DNA from: Hymenobacter volaticus
GTDB taxonomy: Bacteria > Bacteroidota > Bacteroidia > Cytophagales > Hymenobacteraceae
DNA length: 64,000 nt
Assembly (NCBI RefSeq): GCF_022921055.1
Contig: NZ_CP095061.1
Span: 340,001-404,000, forward strand
Reading direction: 5' to 3'
The stretch's first letter is position 1; each line of letters begins with the position of its first letter. Positions 18,437 through 27,134 of this stretch are shown here, piece after piece. A program made the translations under genes and the position numbers. The notes below the pieces were generated by a model. That model saw nothing but the letters and a program-made list of their open reading frames with translations. It was not told where the DNA came from and ran no database searches.

Positions 18437-20898
18437 TTACTTAAAGGCCAAAGGTACTACCACCCGTACACTCACGTTGCGACCTTGGTTGTAGACGCCC
18501 GTGCGGCCGTTGCTTGGGTTGTAGGCCGCATACTTCAGCCGGCTTAGGTGGCTCTGATAGCCCACATCAAACAAGTTGTTAGCCGTCAGATACACCGAGA
18601 ACAACGTTTTGTCTTTGCCGTCTGTCACGTCAGACCCCAGGCCGACATTCACGAGCGTGTAGCCTGGCGTAGACGTTTCGGTCTCGAAAGCCGAGAAAAC
18701 CCGGTTTTGCGCGAAGGTGTGCTCCACACCCCCGCGGGCATACAAGTTGTGCAGCCGCGTAGTACCCACCTTGCGGAAGTTCACCCGCAATTCCGACTGC
18801 AGCCGGTCGGCCGGAATAAAGGGCAGATACTTTTGCCCCGCTGGCTGATCGAACTGAATAGCGCGCACCATGGAAAACGAGTTTTCGAAGTGCAGCCAAT
18901 CGAGGGGTGGGGGTGAAGGTCGAGGGTTACTTCGCCGCCGGCGAGGCGAGCGTTGCCTTGCCCATAACGAAATACTGGGTCGCCGGTGGTGGCTACGGAG
19001 TCGGTGCTGCCGCTGGCATTAAGCAGCTTCGCGGGAAAGATGTAGTTGCTGATGCCGTTGCGGAAAGCGTCAATAGAAAGACCTACGTGGTCGGAGGTGT
19101 AACTGATGCCGCCGTCCACCTGAAAGCTGGTTTCGGCTTTGAGGCCAGGCTCGCCAATCTCGTAGCGAATGGTGCCCTCGTGCTGGCCGTTCGAGCCAAG
19201 CTCGGCAATGTTCGGTGCCCGGAAACCCCGCGCCATATTCGCTTTCACCACCAGCTTATCGGTGGCGCTGAACGCCCCGCCCACACTACCGCTCACGTTG
19301 CGGAAGGTGGTCTGGAAGCCTGGAAACTTTTCTTCGCCGCTGGTAGCAGGCCGCTCGTCTTCATCGAGTAGCAGCCGGTCAGCCGTGATGCGGCGCAGGT
19401 CGTAGCGCAGGCCACCACTCACATCCAGCTTACCGAAGGTTTTTTTGGTGAGGCCAAACACGCCGCCATCCGTCAGTTGGTAAGCCGGAATCAGGAACTC
19501 TATTCCCTTGTTCTGGTTTTCCTGCCGCATCCCGCTCACGCCTACTGTTGTTTGCCAGCCGTTCTTTTCGGGTAGGAAGTAGCGCACAGCGTAGTCGATG
19601 GTATGCAGCTGGAAGAACAGCGAGTTCTCTTCTCCGTCGGCCGGATTACCGAATTCCCGTCGCAGGTTCTGCTGCCAGCCCACGTTTAGCGTCAGGCGGC
19701 TTTGCCCCAGAATAAAGCTGTTGTCGGTACCGATACGCAGGTGGTTGATACGCTGGCGCGGCACATCAAGGCCATAGCCTTTTAGGTCCGCGTCTGTTAC
19801 GGGTACGCCCACAATGTTGTCGGGGTCGCCGCCGATAGCCACCTGCTTCAGAAACCGCCCCGATACCGAGTCCCGGTCACCTTCCACCAAGCCAAGCTGC
19901 TGGTTAAAGGAATTGAAGGTGAGGTGCGAATACCCCCAGCTTTTGTTGACGCCCACGTAGCCGCTGCCGTCCAACTCCCGAAACCCGGAGTTGTACACGC
20001 GCCCGTCGTAGCGGTTGCGGTAGTTACCGGCTAGCTTACCCGTGCCCCGAACCATCCAGTTGAGCCCGTGCAAGTTGCCGGCATTCATCAGCGAGTAGCC
20101 TTGCAGGTAGTTATTGGTTTGGTAGTTAGCAGCCACCGAGCCCAAGATGCGCCCTTCATCTACCGGTTCGGGCGGGAGAAAGTTGATAACCCCGGCCAAC
20201 GCATCGGAGCCGTACAGCAAACTGCCTGGCCCCTTGATAATTTCCACCCTATCAACGCTGTACTCGTCGATTTCGATGCCGTGCTCGTCGCCCCACTGCT
20301 GACCTTCTTGCTTGGCGCCGTTGTTGAGCGTTACCAGCCGGTTAGAGCCTAGCCCCCGGATAACCGGCTTGCTGATGGCCGCACCAGTGGTAATCTGGCT
20401 TAGGCCCGGCGTGTGCGCAATGGCATCCACGGCATTCGTAGCAGCGGTTTGGCGCAGCCGTGTCTGGTCCACCACGCTTGTCGGTACCGGCGAGCGGCGC
20501 AATTCCGTGCTGGCCGATACACCGGTTACGACCACCTGCCCAATTTCGGTGGCAGCGGGAGCCAGCGCTATGCTGAGCGGCTGGCCAGTACCCGTATCCA
20601 CGGTGCGTACCACGGTGGTGTACCCCACAAAGCGTACCTGCATCAGGAACCGGCCTTTGGGCAGCGCAGCCAATTGAAAGCTGCCATCGGCGGTGGTAGC
20701 AGTGGCACGCTTGAGGTCAGGAAAATAGATGGTAGCACCCGGTAGGGCTTCCCCAGAAGAGGCATCAGTTACGCGGCCCGTGGTGGGCGGAATAGCTGCT
20801 GGGGCTATTCGGGCCGGTCGGGTGGGAGTGGCTGTTTGGGCTATAGCACTCCCGGTCCCTAGTAGCAGACCGGCAGAAAGCAAAGAATAACGAAACAT
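18437..20898 (-). pseudogene. TonB-dependent receptor, tandem paralogue (frameshifted)
   Basis: Start at ATG 20898 (signal peptide MFRYSLLSAGLLLGTGSAIA). The regulatory domain, plug (VVVTGVSAS, VIRGLGSNRLVTLNNGAKQE, IKGPGSLLYGSDALAGVINF) and most of the barrel are intact. At 18900-18912 the frame breaks: the coding strand gives DLHPHPSIGC instead of DLHPHPLDWLHFENSFS. One extra C in the C-runs there restores the second reading, which continues to the normal barrel end NQGRNVSVRVVVPLAFK at 18437. The repaired protein is about 820 residues, like its downstream paralogue. A sequencing error is the simplest cause. Confidence 0.85.
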
Positions 20899-20954
20899 AC
20901 AGCAAGGTAAGGAGCTGAAATGAACGGGAAATGAGGCAATAGGATGCACTCGTT

Positions 20955-20990
20955 AAAATAAGGAAGGCTCCAACCAACGGCCGGAGCTTT
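20955..20990 (-). terminator. Possible terminator after the small lipoprotein
   Basis: On the minus strand, AAAGCTCC pairs with GGAGCCTT (one wobble) around an 11-base loop, followed by a T-rich stretch. It lies between the lipoprotein gene ending at 21078 and the receptor starting at 20898, so the two may be partly uncoupled. Confidence 0.5.
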
Positions 20991-21077
20991 CCCTTCGTTT
21001 CTCCAAAACCAAACCAGGAGAAGATGGCGCGGAGCCGTTTGCAGCCAGCCCCGCTATATTTTGCTTAGTAACTAAGC

Positions 21078-21644
21078 TTATCGAACCGTAGTCGGGAAAG
21101 TCACTTCCACGTCCGTGTCGCCGGGGGCGGAGGTGCCGTTTTTGGTGCCGGGCTGGTGACGCAGCGTGATTTTAAGCGTGCCTGTAGCGGCTGTGGTCGT
21201 CACTAGGCGAGTTTGCAGGCCTATTTCCAGGTTGTTTTTGTCTTTGTCGGTGCGCGTCACCGTCATTAAGTTGGCGGGAGCAGGCTCGAAGACAAAAAGG
21301 TGCTTATCGGCTTCCTCCAGAATCTCGGCCGAGGTGTTCACCGCGGGGTTTTTGGTTTCATCCAGCAAGGTGAGCTCGCCGGTATATGTGGTGTTGGCGG
21401 CCAAGGTCAGGGAGCCAATCACGGGGGCCGTGCCCCCGTCGCCATCGGCGTCCTTATAGGTTACCGAAACGGGCGCACCGCCATTGGTGGGCGTCAGCTT
21501 GTATGTTACCGTCGTGATTTGCTCGTTGTCATCGTCAGGGGTTGGGTCGTCGTTATCGTCGTTGCAAGCGCTGAATAGGGGGGCTGCTGCTACAAAAGCC
21601 AGGAGCGTAGCGCGGAACAACGAGTTTGTGAAAGGAGTGTGCAT
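21078..21644 (-). CDS. Small lipoprotein of a TonB-receptor-linked Bacteroidota family
   Basis: Start at ATG 21644 gives 188 residues with a lipoprotein signal ending FSAC (Cys27) and then an acidic DDNDDPTPDDD linker. The rest is a predicted all-beta domain: TTVTYKLTPTNGG, VTYKDADGDGG, NTTYTGELTLLDE, and a C-terminal TLKITLRHQPG...DTDVEVTFP. I recall this pattern from lipoproteins encoded beside TonB receptors in other Bacteroidota, but I cannot name a family. It is probably surface- or periplasm-facing and may assist the receptor. It lies 81 bases after the AztD-like gene on the same strand. Confidence 0.75.
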   Translation of the reverse strand: MHTPFTNSLFRATLLAFVAAAPLFSACNDDNDDPTPDDDNEQITTVTYKLTPTNGGAPVSVTYKDADGDGGTAPVIGSLTLAANTTYTGELTLLDETKNPAVNTSAEILEEADKHLFVFEPAPANLMTVTRTDKDKNNLEIGLQTRLVTTTAATGTLKITLRHQPGTKNGTSAPGDTDVEVTFPTTVR

Positions 21645-21725
21645 ACGTTGGAAAATGAAATGAAAAATGGTTTGGATGGTTGTCTTCAAGGATTGGAGTA
21701 GATGCTGGCTGTGGTGTATCGGCCT

Positions 21726-22925
21726 TTAGTCGCCGTCTTCGGAACTGGCATCGGCGCCCACAAAAACTAAGCGCAGTGGTTCACCGGGTACCGCGAAGGT
21801 TTCTTGATCGGCTAGAGTGCCTTTGTCGAGCATGTGCACCTTGCCTTGCGGCGCGTTGGTCACGTACACGTAGCGGCGGCTGGCAGCCAGGTAGGGGGTA
21901 GCTGTTTTGGTATCGAGCAGACCGCTAAGCGAGCGGCTGGCTTTCCGGGCTCCTGTTGCCGCGTCATACACAGTCAGCGTACCGGTACCATCGAGTATCA
22001 AAAGGTTTTCTCCTTCTTGGTCGAGGGCCACGCGCACAAAATCGGTGGCCGTACCCACCTGCGTAATGGTATTAGCCGTCAGGTCGATGCGGAAAACGCC
22101 GTAGCCAGCGCGCGAGCCATAGAAAGTGCGGGCTTTCGGAGCGTAGTAGATGGTCGATAGCCAATTGGAACCCGCGTTGGCCGGGTACGGAATCAAACGC
22201 TGCTCTCCGGTTTGCTTCACTACCAAAAGGCCGCTCGATGAGCCAAACACAGCTTGCTGCCCGTCGCCGGCGTCGCCGTGAATGCCTTGCGTGGCCACGC
22301 TCGGTGCAGCCACTACGGCGCCTTGCGTGTTCACAATCTTCACTTGCTCGGGCAGCGAACCAGCCACGGTGTTGTTTTTGTGGGTCACGGCGTAGCTGCC
22401 GTTGTCGAACAAGATCATGGCGCCGTGATGCGCCGCGCCCGTCACAATGGTGCTCGGGGCCGGCGCGGTGTGCAATTGGCCTTCTTCTACATAGCTGATG
22501 GAAGCGTTGCCGTCATTGAAAATGCTCACCTTATTGTGCGAGGCATACACGTGGCTAGGCGTTGGAGCCGTCGATTTGGTGAGGCCCCACTTCGGAGTAC
22601 CCTTCACGTGCACATGGTCGTCGTGGGCTTCAATGCCGGTGTCAAAGAACTCGACCATGTTGTTGGCCGTGCTTACTACCGCCGCCCAACGGCCCGTCGG
22701 GGTAGCATACACCGCGCTGCCACCGTGAGTTGATTGGAAAGTTGTTTGCTCTTTTTTCGCCGGGTTCAGCAGGGTTACAGCATTGCTGGTTTTGTCGGTG
22801 ATAAGTAGCCTAGCAAAGCTGCTTTCCACTTTCGGTTCATCGGGCTGCTCGTCGTTTTTGTCGCAGGAAGAGAGGATGCCAGCGGCCAGAACGGCCACGA
22901 AAGGGTAGAGAAATTTAGATTTCAT
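21726..22925 (-). CDS. AztD-like beta-propeller lipoprotein, possible zinc chaperone
   Basis: 399 residues with a lipobox ILSSC (Cys21). The body from about 38 to 390 is a seven-bladed propeller of short repeats (LLITDKTSNAVTLLNP, VYATPTGRWAAVV, LLILDGTGTLTVYDAATG). A His cluster lies at 101-106 (IEAHDDHVHVKG), with further HHG near 165 and IHGDAGDGQ near 215. AztD of Paracoccus is a periplasmic propeller with a comparable H-x-x-H cluster that hands zinc to the AztC binding protein. No AztABC transporter genes are here, so the handover partner would differ, perhaps the TonB receptor directly upstream. The assignment rests on fold and the His cluster and needs a profile search. Confidence 0.6.
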   Translation of the reverse strand: MKSKFLYPFVAVLAAGILSSCDKNDEQPDEPKVESSFARLLITDKTSNAVTLLNPAKKEQTTFQSTHGGSAVYATPTGRWAAVVSTANNMVEFFDTGIEAHDDHVHVKGTPKWGLTKSTAPTPSHVYASHNKVSIFNDGNASISYVEEGQLHTAPAPSTIVTGAAHHGAMILFDNGSYAVTHKNNTVAGSLPEQVKIVNTQGAVVAAPSVATQGIHGDAGDGQQAVFGSSSGLLVVKQTGEQRLIPYPANAGSNWLSTIYYAPKARTFYGSRAGYGVFRIDLTANTITQVGTATDFVRVALDQEGENLLILDGTGTLTVYDAATGARKASRSLSGLLDTKTATPYLAASRRYVYVTNAPQGKVHMLDKGTLADQETFAVPGEPLRLVFVGADASSEDGD

Positions 22926-22950
22926 GAGGATGCTTGTCGAAGAGGAAAGC

Positions 22951-25341
22951 CTAGAATTTGAGACCGAGGCGCAGGGTCACGTTGCGCCCCGTTTCGTCGG
23001 TGAAGTAGCGGTACCGGTTGAGATAGTCGCGGTAGCGCTGGTTGAGCAGGTTGGAACTCGCCATACTTATTTCCAGGGGCATGTGGCCCCACTGCACGGT
23101 GGTGCCAGTTTCAAGCCCGAGCAGGGCATAGCCGGCTGGCGGTGTTTTGTAGTCTCGCTCGGCATAGTTGTCGGGCACGCGGGTCTGGCGCGCAACAGCG
23201 TAGCCTCCGAGCTGAACATAGCTGTGACGGAGGCGAACTGCCGGGCGGTCGGCAAAATCGTAGCGCACCGACGTCTCGGCCCGGTCGGCGGGCATAAAAA
23301 TCTGCCACTGATCCTGGCGCGTATCACGGGCCCGTACCAGGGAGCCTTTCGCCCCCAACAGCCAGCGTGGCGCTAACTGATACGTGCCGGCCACATCCAC
23401 GCCCCGGAAAGTGGCATCGGTTTGCTGATACACCCAACTAATGAGCGTGCCCCGGATGGTAATAACCGGCGGCAGAATTGGGACTTGGTAAATGAAGTCG
23501 GTTATGCTCGTCTGATACACCGTGATTTCGCCGTTCAGACGCGGGTTGTCGTGCCAAGTGGCCGTCAGCCCGACGTTGAGGGCCATTTCCGGCACCAAGG
23601 CCCCGTTGCCCGGCACCAGATCGTAGCCTAACTCATACTGCGCGTTGTGCACCCCGTCGCTGTACCGCTCGTTGGCGGCCGGGGCCCGGCGCGTGAGGCC
23701 CGAAGCCAAGTTCAGGGTGAGATGTGCCGTCGGGTCGAAGGTAGCGCCTAAGGAGGCGGCGGGCGTCGTGAATTGGAAGCGGGTGCGTTCCACGAAGTAG
23801 GCCCCCGTCGTATCCCGGTCGCCGCGTTTCACTCGTAAGTCGCGACGGTCAAGGCGTAAACCCGCTTCCACCAGCCACTTATTGCGCTGCCATTTTTCAA
23901 TCCAGAAAGCCCCAACGGCCGTGTTGGTGTAGAACGGAATAAACTGCCGACTGCCGTTGGCGTAGTGGTTGAACTGGTAGGTGCCCGCCACCCCCACGCT
24001 ACCCGTTAGGTTGTGCCAGCGCCTATGCTCCCAGAGCAGTTCGGTGGTGCTAGTGCGGTTGGTGTAGCTGAGCTCTGGCTTGTTGAGCGCCGCCAAGTTG
24101 TTGTTGCGCGGCCGATACTTGTCGTACTCGTCCCGGAAATCGGTTTGCTGTGCCACCGTAGCCGTCAACCTGCCGGCGGCTCCGGTTTGCACGAAGCCCG
24201 TGAGCTTGGCCACATCGTGCCGCACCTGCTGATAGGCCCGGCTGATGTCGTAGCTGAAACCAGACGTTTCCAGGGGCCGGTTGCGAGCTATGGCCAACTG
24301 CAAATCCGTAGGGCTCCCGACGTGTGCCGCCGGCAAAATGCCGATTTGGGTGTTGTACTGGCTGTAAAAAGCTTCGAGTCCGTAGGTTTCTTTGCGCCAA
24401 CAGGTCGCCGCGAAAAAGTCGTATTCCTGAAAGCCCGAGTTCTTGAGGTAGTAGCCCGGCGCGCGCATAGTGCCGGCCCGTTTGGCCGTGCCTTGTACTC
24501 GCCAACTCAAAGCTGGCAGTTGGCGCAGATTGCCTTCCACCGTGCCCGAGGCCGCTCCCAAGCCGTTGTTGCTCATACCTACCAAGTTCAGCTCACCCCC
24601 TACACCCACCGAATCGCGCAGGGGCTTGGGCTCGACCAAGACCACGCCCCCAATAGCGTCGGAGCCGTAGCGCACACTGGCCGCGCCCTTGACCACTGTC
24701 AGGCGTGAAGCAATGAACGGGTCGATTTCCGGGCCGTGTTCTTGGCCCCACTGCTGCCCTTCCTGTCGTACCCCGTTGTTGAGAATGGTCACGCGGTTGG
24801 AATGCAAGCCATGAATCATGGGCTTGAAGATGCTGGGCCCGGTTTGAATGGCCGTCACCCCTGAAATCTTCTGTAAAGCTTCGCCTAAAGCCTGCCCGCG
24901 AGTTTGCTGCAGCGCCTGGCCGCTGAGCGTGGCCGTGGGCTGGGTAGGCGTGGTGACCCGCTCGCCGCGTATAGTAGCACCACGCAGCGCTACGGCGTTG
25001 GAGTGCAATTGGAAGTTGCGTACCACGGCCCGCTCCAAGCGCAGCCCCGCCGTCTCGGCTTGGTAGCCCAGAAACGTAACCTGCACGTGGTAAAGCCCCG
25101 CGCAAAGATGAAAATGGAAGTTGCCCGCCGCATCGGTCTGCGTGGCTTGCTGCGTTTCGAGCACCACCACAGTAGCCCCCGGCAGGTCCGCTCGCGACTC
25201 ATGATCGGCCACGCGCCCGCTCAGCGACAGGGCACACTCCGTGGGCGTTTGGGCACGGCTTAGGTGGGCTACACTCCATAAGAAGAGCAGCCAAAAAGCC
25301 CGCCGTCCCACCTCCGGTGCGCCCGGAAATCGGAAAGACAT
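22951..25341 (-). CDS. TonB-dependent receptor, probable metal uptake
   Basis: 796 residues. A signal peptide (cut near 31, LSRAQ) precedes the regulatory-like domain (SGRVADHESRADLPGATVVV), then the plug with PMIHGLHSNRVTILNNGVRQ, GQQWGQEHGPEIDPF and VVKGAASVRYGSDAIGGVVL, and a barrel ending NVTLRLGLKF. The NNG-x-R/K-Q-E-G-Q-x-W plug signature is shared with the two receptors downstream, but the rest is divergent, so this is an older paralogue. It lies 25 bases before the AztD-like gene, so the two are very likely co-transcribed, with the His-rich small protein upstream. Confidence 0.9.
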   Translation of the reverse strand: MSFRFPGAPEVGRRAFWLLFLWSVAHLSRAQTPTECALSLSGRVADHESRADLPGATVVVLETQQATQTDAAGNFHFHLCAGLYHVQVTFLGYQAETAGLRLERAVVRNFQLHSNAVALRGATIRGERVTTPTQPTATLSGQALQQTRGQALGEALQKISGVTAIQTGPSIFKPMIHGLHSNRVTILNNGVRQEGQQWGQEHGPEIDPFIASRLTVVKGAASVRYGSDAIGGVVLVEPKPLRDSVGVGGELNLVGMSNNGLGAASGTVEGNLRQLPALSWRVQGTAKRAGTMRAPGYYLKNSGFQEYDFFAATCWRKETYGLEAFYSQYNTQIGILPAAHVGSPTDLQLAIARNRPLETSGFSYDISRAYQQVRHDVAKLTGFVQTGAAGRLTATVAQQTDFRDEYDKYRPRNNNLAALNKPELSYTNRTSTTELLWEHRRWHNLTGSVGVAGTYQFNHYANGSRQFIPFYTNTAVGAFWIEKWQRNKWLVEAGLRLDRRDLRVKRGDRDTTGAYFVERTRFQFTTPAASLGATFDPTAHLTLNLASGLTRRAPAANERYSDGVHNAQYELGYDLVPGNGALVPEMALNVGLTATWHDNPRLNGEITVYQTSITDFIYQVPILPPVITIRGTLISWVYQQTDATFRGVDVAGTYQLAPRWLLGAKGSLVRARDTRQDQWQIFMPADRAETSVRYDFADRPAVRLRHSYVQLGGYAVARQTRVPDNYAERDYKTPPAGYALLGLETGTTVQWGHMPLEISMASSNLLNQRYRDYLNRYRYFTDETGRNVTLRLGLKF

Positions 25342-25494
25342 AAAAAAAGAAGGAGTACCGGTGAATACTAAACCGGCCGCTGTATCCTCCCAGCTGTTAC
25401 GAGCATGAGAGGGGGTATTCCATACGAAATAGGGAATACAGGCTTGGCCTTCTCACGGAAAGGCACAGAAGCGTTACAAGCGGGCTCTAAAGGT

Positions 25495-25836
25495 TTAGCA
25501 CCGGTACGGGGGGCCGCGCAGGTCGGCAGTGGCCCGTGTAGTGGATAACCATACCGAAGTGCTAGACTCGGAAATGGTTGGTGCGTACGCTGCAAAAAGC
25601 AGCGGCAATTCCAGCGGCGGAGCCGGCTGGAAAGGCACGTGGTAAAAGTGGTCGACGTCGCAGTGCTGGTGCTTGGCACTCAATACCGTCTTGCCTTTCA
25701 GGTCACCTGGTGCCTGCGTTGGCTCTTCGGTGGTGTGCCGGTGCGCGTGCAAATTCAGAATCCAAGCCTCTGGCAACAGCACCCGCGTAAAGCAGAGCAG
25801 CAGCACCAAAGCCAGCCGAGATCGAGGAGTTTGCAT
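25495..25836 (-). CDS. Small His-rich exported protein upstream of the receptor
   Basis: Start at ATG 25836 gives 113 residues. A hydrophobic N-terminus (MQTPRSRLALVLLLCF) acts as a signal or anchor. The middle carries LHAHRHT and then KHQHCDVDHFYHVPFQP, a dense His/Cys/Asp cluster suited to metal binding, and the protein ends DLRGPPYRC. I recall similar short His-rich proteins with a terminal RGPP placed just before TonB receptors in Bacteroidota, but know no function. A -7 promoter box at 25861-25868 lies right upstream. It probably opens the metal operon. Confidence 0.65.
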   Translation of the reverse strand: MQTPRSRLALVLLLCFTRVLLPEAWILNLHAHRHTTEEPTQAPGDLKGKTVLSAKHQHCDVDHFYHVPFQPAPPLELPLLFAAYAPTISESSTSVWLSTTRATADLRGPPYRC

Positions 25837-26430
25837 ATGCAACAATGTGTCGAAGAGAAGCAAAGGTACACGGTAAATTCAAACTTGATTCAGTGCCAAT
25901 CAAAAACAATTGAGAAAACTGATACCCGCGTAATGAAAGCATAATTACTTGGCAACATGCTGGCAATAAGTGCAGTCGACCTTTGTGAAGTAAAATTTCA
26001 CTTGCTTGTTCTGCCATGAAAACTTTTGCTGCTCGTTTACTTCGCCACGTTGCCTCTGCCTTACGGCCAACATCCAAGCGTCCGACAAGTCACAGCGAAA
26101 CGCTGTTTGTATGAAAGGAATGGCCACTAAGGGAGCGTTCTTTTACAGGGCAGGGCGCTTCAGCTATCGGCAGCCGGCTACTGTCTTTCGGGTTATCAAG
26201 TCTGAATGTGCTGTTGAGCTTACTACTAAAATTAACCATCATCGGGCCCTGCTTTTACGGTTTAGCTTGAAGGACGCGGACTGTATGCATGCAGCTTAAA
26301 TGTTCAGCGCTTTAGAAGTGTTGTTCGTCGTTGAAAAATTCAATAACACCGAAAAAGTTATATTAACCTCTGTAGTGACATTAATTTCGTAGCAACTAGT
26401 AGCAATTATATAAGCGGCTACTAGCTGCTT
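25837..26430. other. 594-base divergent intergenic region
   Basis: It holds the minus-strand promoter box at 25861-25868 and an imperfect palindrome GTAAT...ATTAC at 25930-25948 that could be an operator. Towards the right end is a weak plus-strand box TAATTTCG (26382-26389) for the gene at 26431. A 60-codon minus-strand frame (25945-26127) ends ...VDCTYCQHVAK; it has no promoter I can see and I do not call it a gene. Nothing else is recognisable. Confidence 0.5.
25861..25868 (-). promoter_or_regulatory. Bacteroidota -7 box for the metal operon
   Basis: The minus strand reads TACCTTTG, an exact TAnnTTTG. Transcription would start near 25854, 18 bases before the ATG at 25836. No well-spaced TTG is found upstream, so a regulator may be needed. 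Confidence 0.45.
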
Positions 26431-26904
26431 ATGATCCGTATACTCGATTCTCTTTGTATCCAATTCTATCCTAAGTTGCGTCTGTTACGCTGGGCGTGGT
26501 ATGGTCCTATGTCGTTATCCAGATTTCAATTGGCTTTCGGTGAGCTGATGATCTACTCTTTGCAGCAAGGAGCTAACCGTTGGTTGATTGATTCGGCAAG
26601 TTTGCCCCCAATAGGTCCCGACGAGCAGGCCTGGTTCAGTGATTTGTGGCTGCCGTGCGCCGAACATCTGGGTTTGCGTCACCTTGCGCTGGTTTTACCT
26701 GGTGATGTCCATAATCAGCTGATAATCGAGAGTGCTATTAGTGATGGCCAACGGTATGTAAAGGCCAACATTCAGTTCTTTTCCGATACACTTTCTGCTC
26801 TCGACTGGCTAACTGGTTCTCCTAAGCTGATGCATGATATGGAGCTAGAATGGGATGCTGCACAAGCGTTCTGGGACCAGTCAGGGTCGCAGGTAATTTA
26901 TTAG
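26431..26904 (+). CDS. Uncharacterised protein, possibly STAS/SpoIIAA-like
   Basis: 157 residues, soluble, no signal peptide. The pattern of a short N-terminal strand, RWLIDSASLPPIGPDEQAW, then an amphipathic helix, GLRHLALVLPGD and a final FFSDTLSALDWL resembles single-domain SpoIIAA/STAS-like proteins that I recall from Hymenobacter, where DTLSALDWL forms the last helix. That is inference from pattern. The gene stands alone with a weak promoter box 40 bases upstream. A role in stress or signalling is possible but not shown. Confidence 0.65.
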   Translation: MIRILDSLCIQFYPKLRLLRWAWYGPMSLSRFQLAFGELMIYSLQQGANRWLIDSASLPPIGPDEQAWFSDLWLPCAEHLGLRHLALVLPGDVHNQLIIESAISDGQRYVKANIQFFSDTLSALDWLTGSPKLMHDMELEWDAAQAFWDQSGSQVIY

Positions 26905-27134
26905 GCTTACTGGCCACTAGTCCTAGATACTAGCTGTAACGGGCATGCGGTGGCAAACGAGCAAGAGCTGTATACAGAATAGTGGTTGGTGGTGAGGTAA
27001 GTATACAGCGCTGCCATTTTGGCAATTGTAGCGGGGTGGAATAGGTTTTGAAACGAGCGGCCAACGAGTCAGTTCCCTGGTGGTGCTGGCATATCGTCCG
27101 GATTCTATAGTATAACCCTTACAGCCAACGTGCC

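Noticed and set aside
24013..24708. Plus-strand frame of 231 codons within the TonB receptor
   Set aside because: Lies wholly inside a clear receptor barrel and plug; no homology and low-quality composition.
25945..26127. Minus-strand 60-codon frame ending in CTYCQHVAK
   Set aside because: The CxxC is suggestive of metal or redox binding, but there is no promoter, no terminator and no recognised relative; kept only as a note in the intergenic entry.
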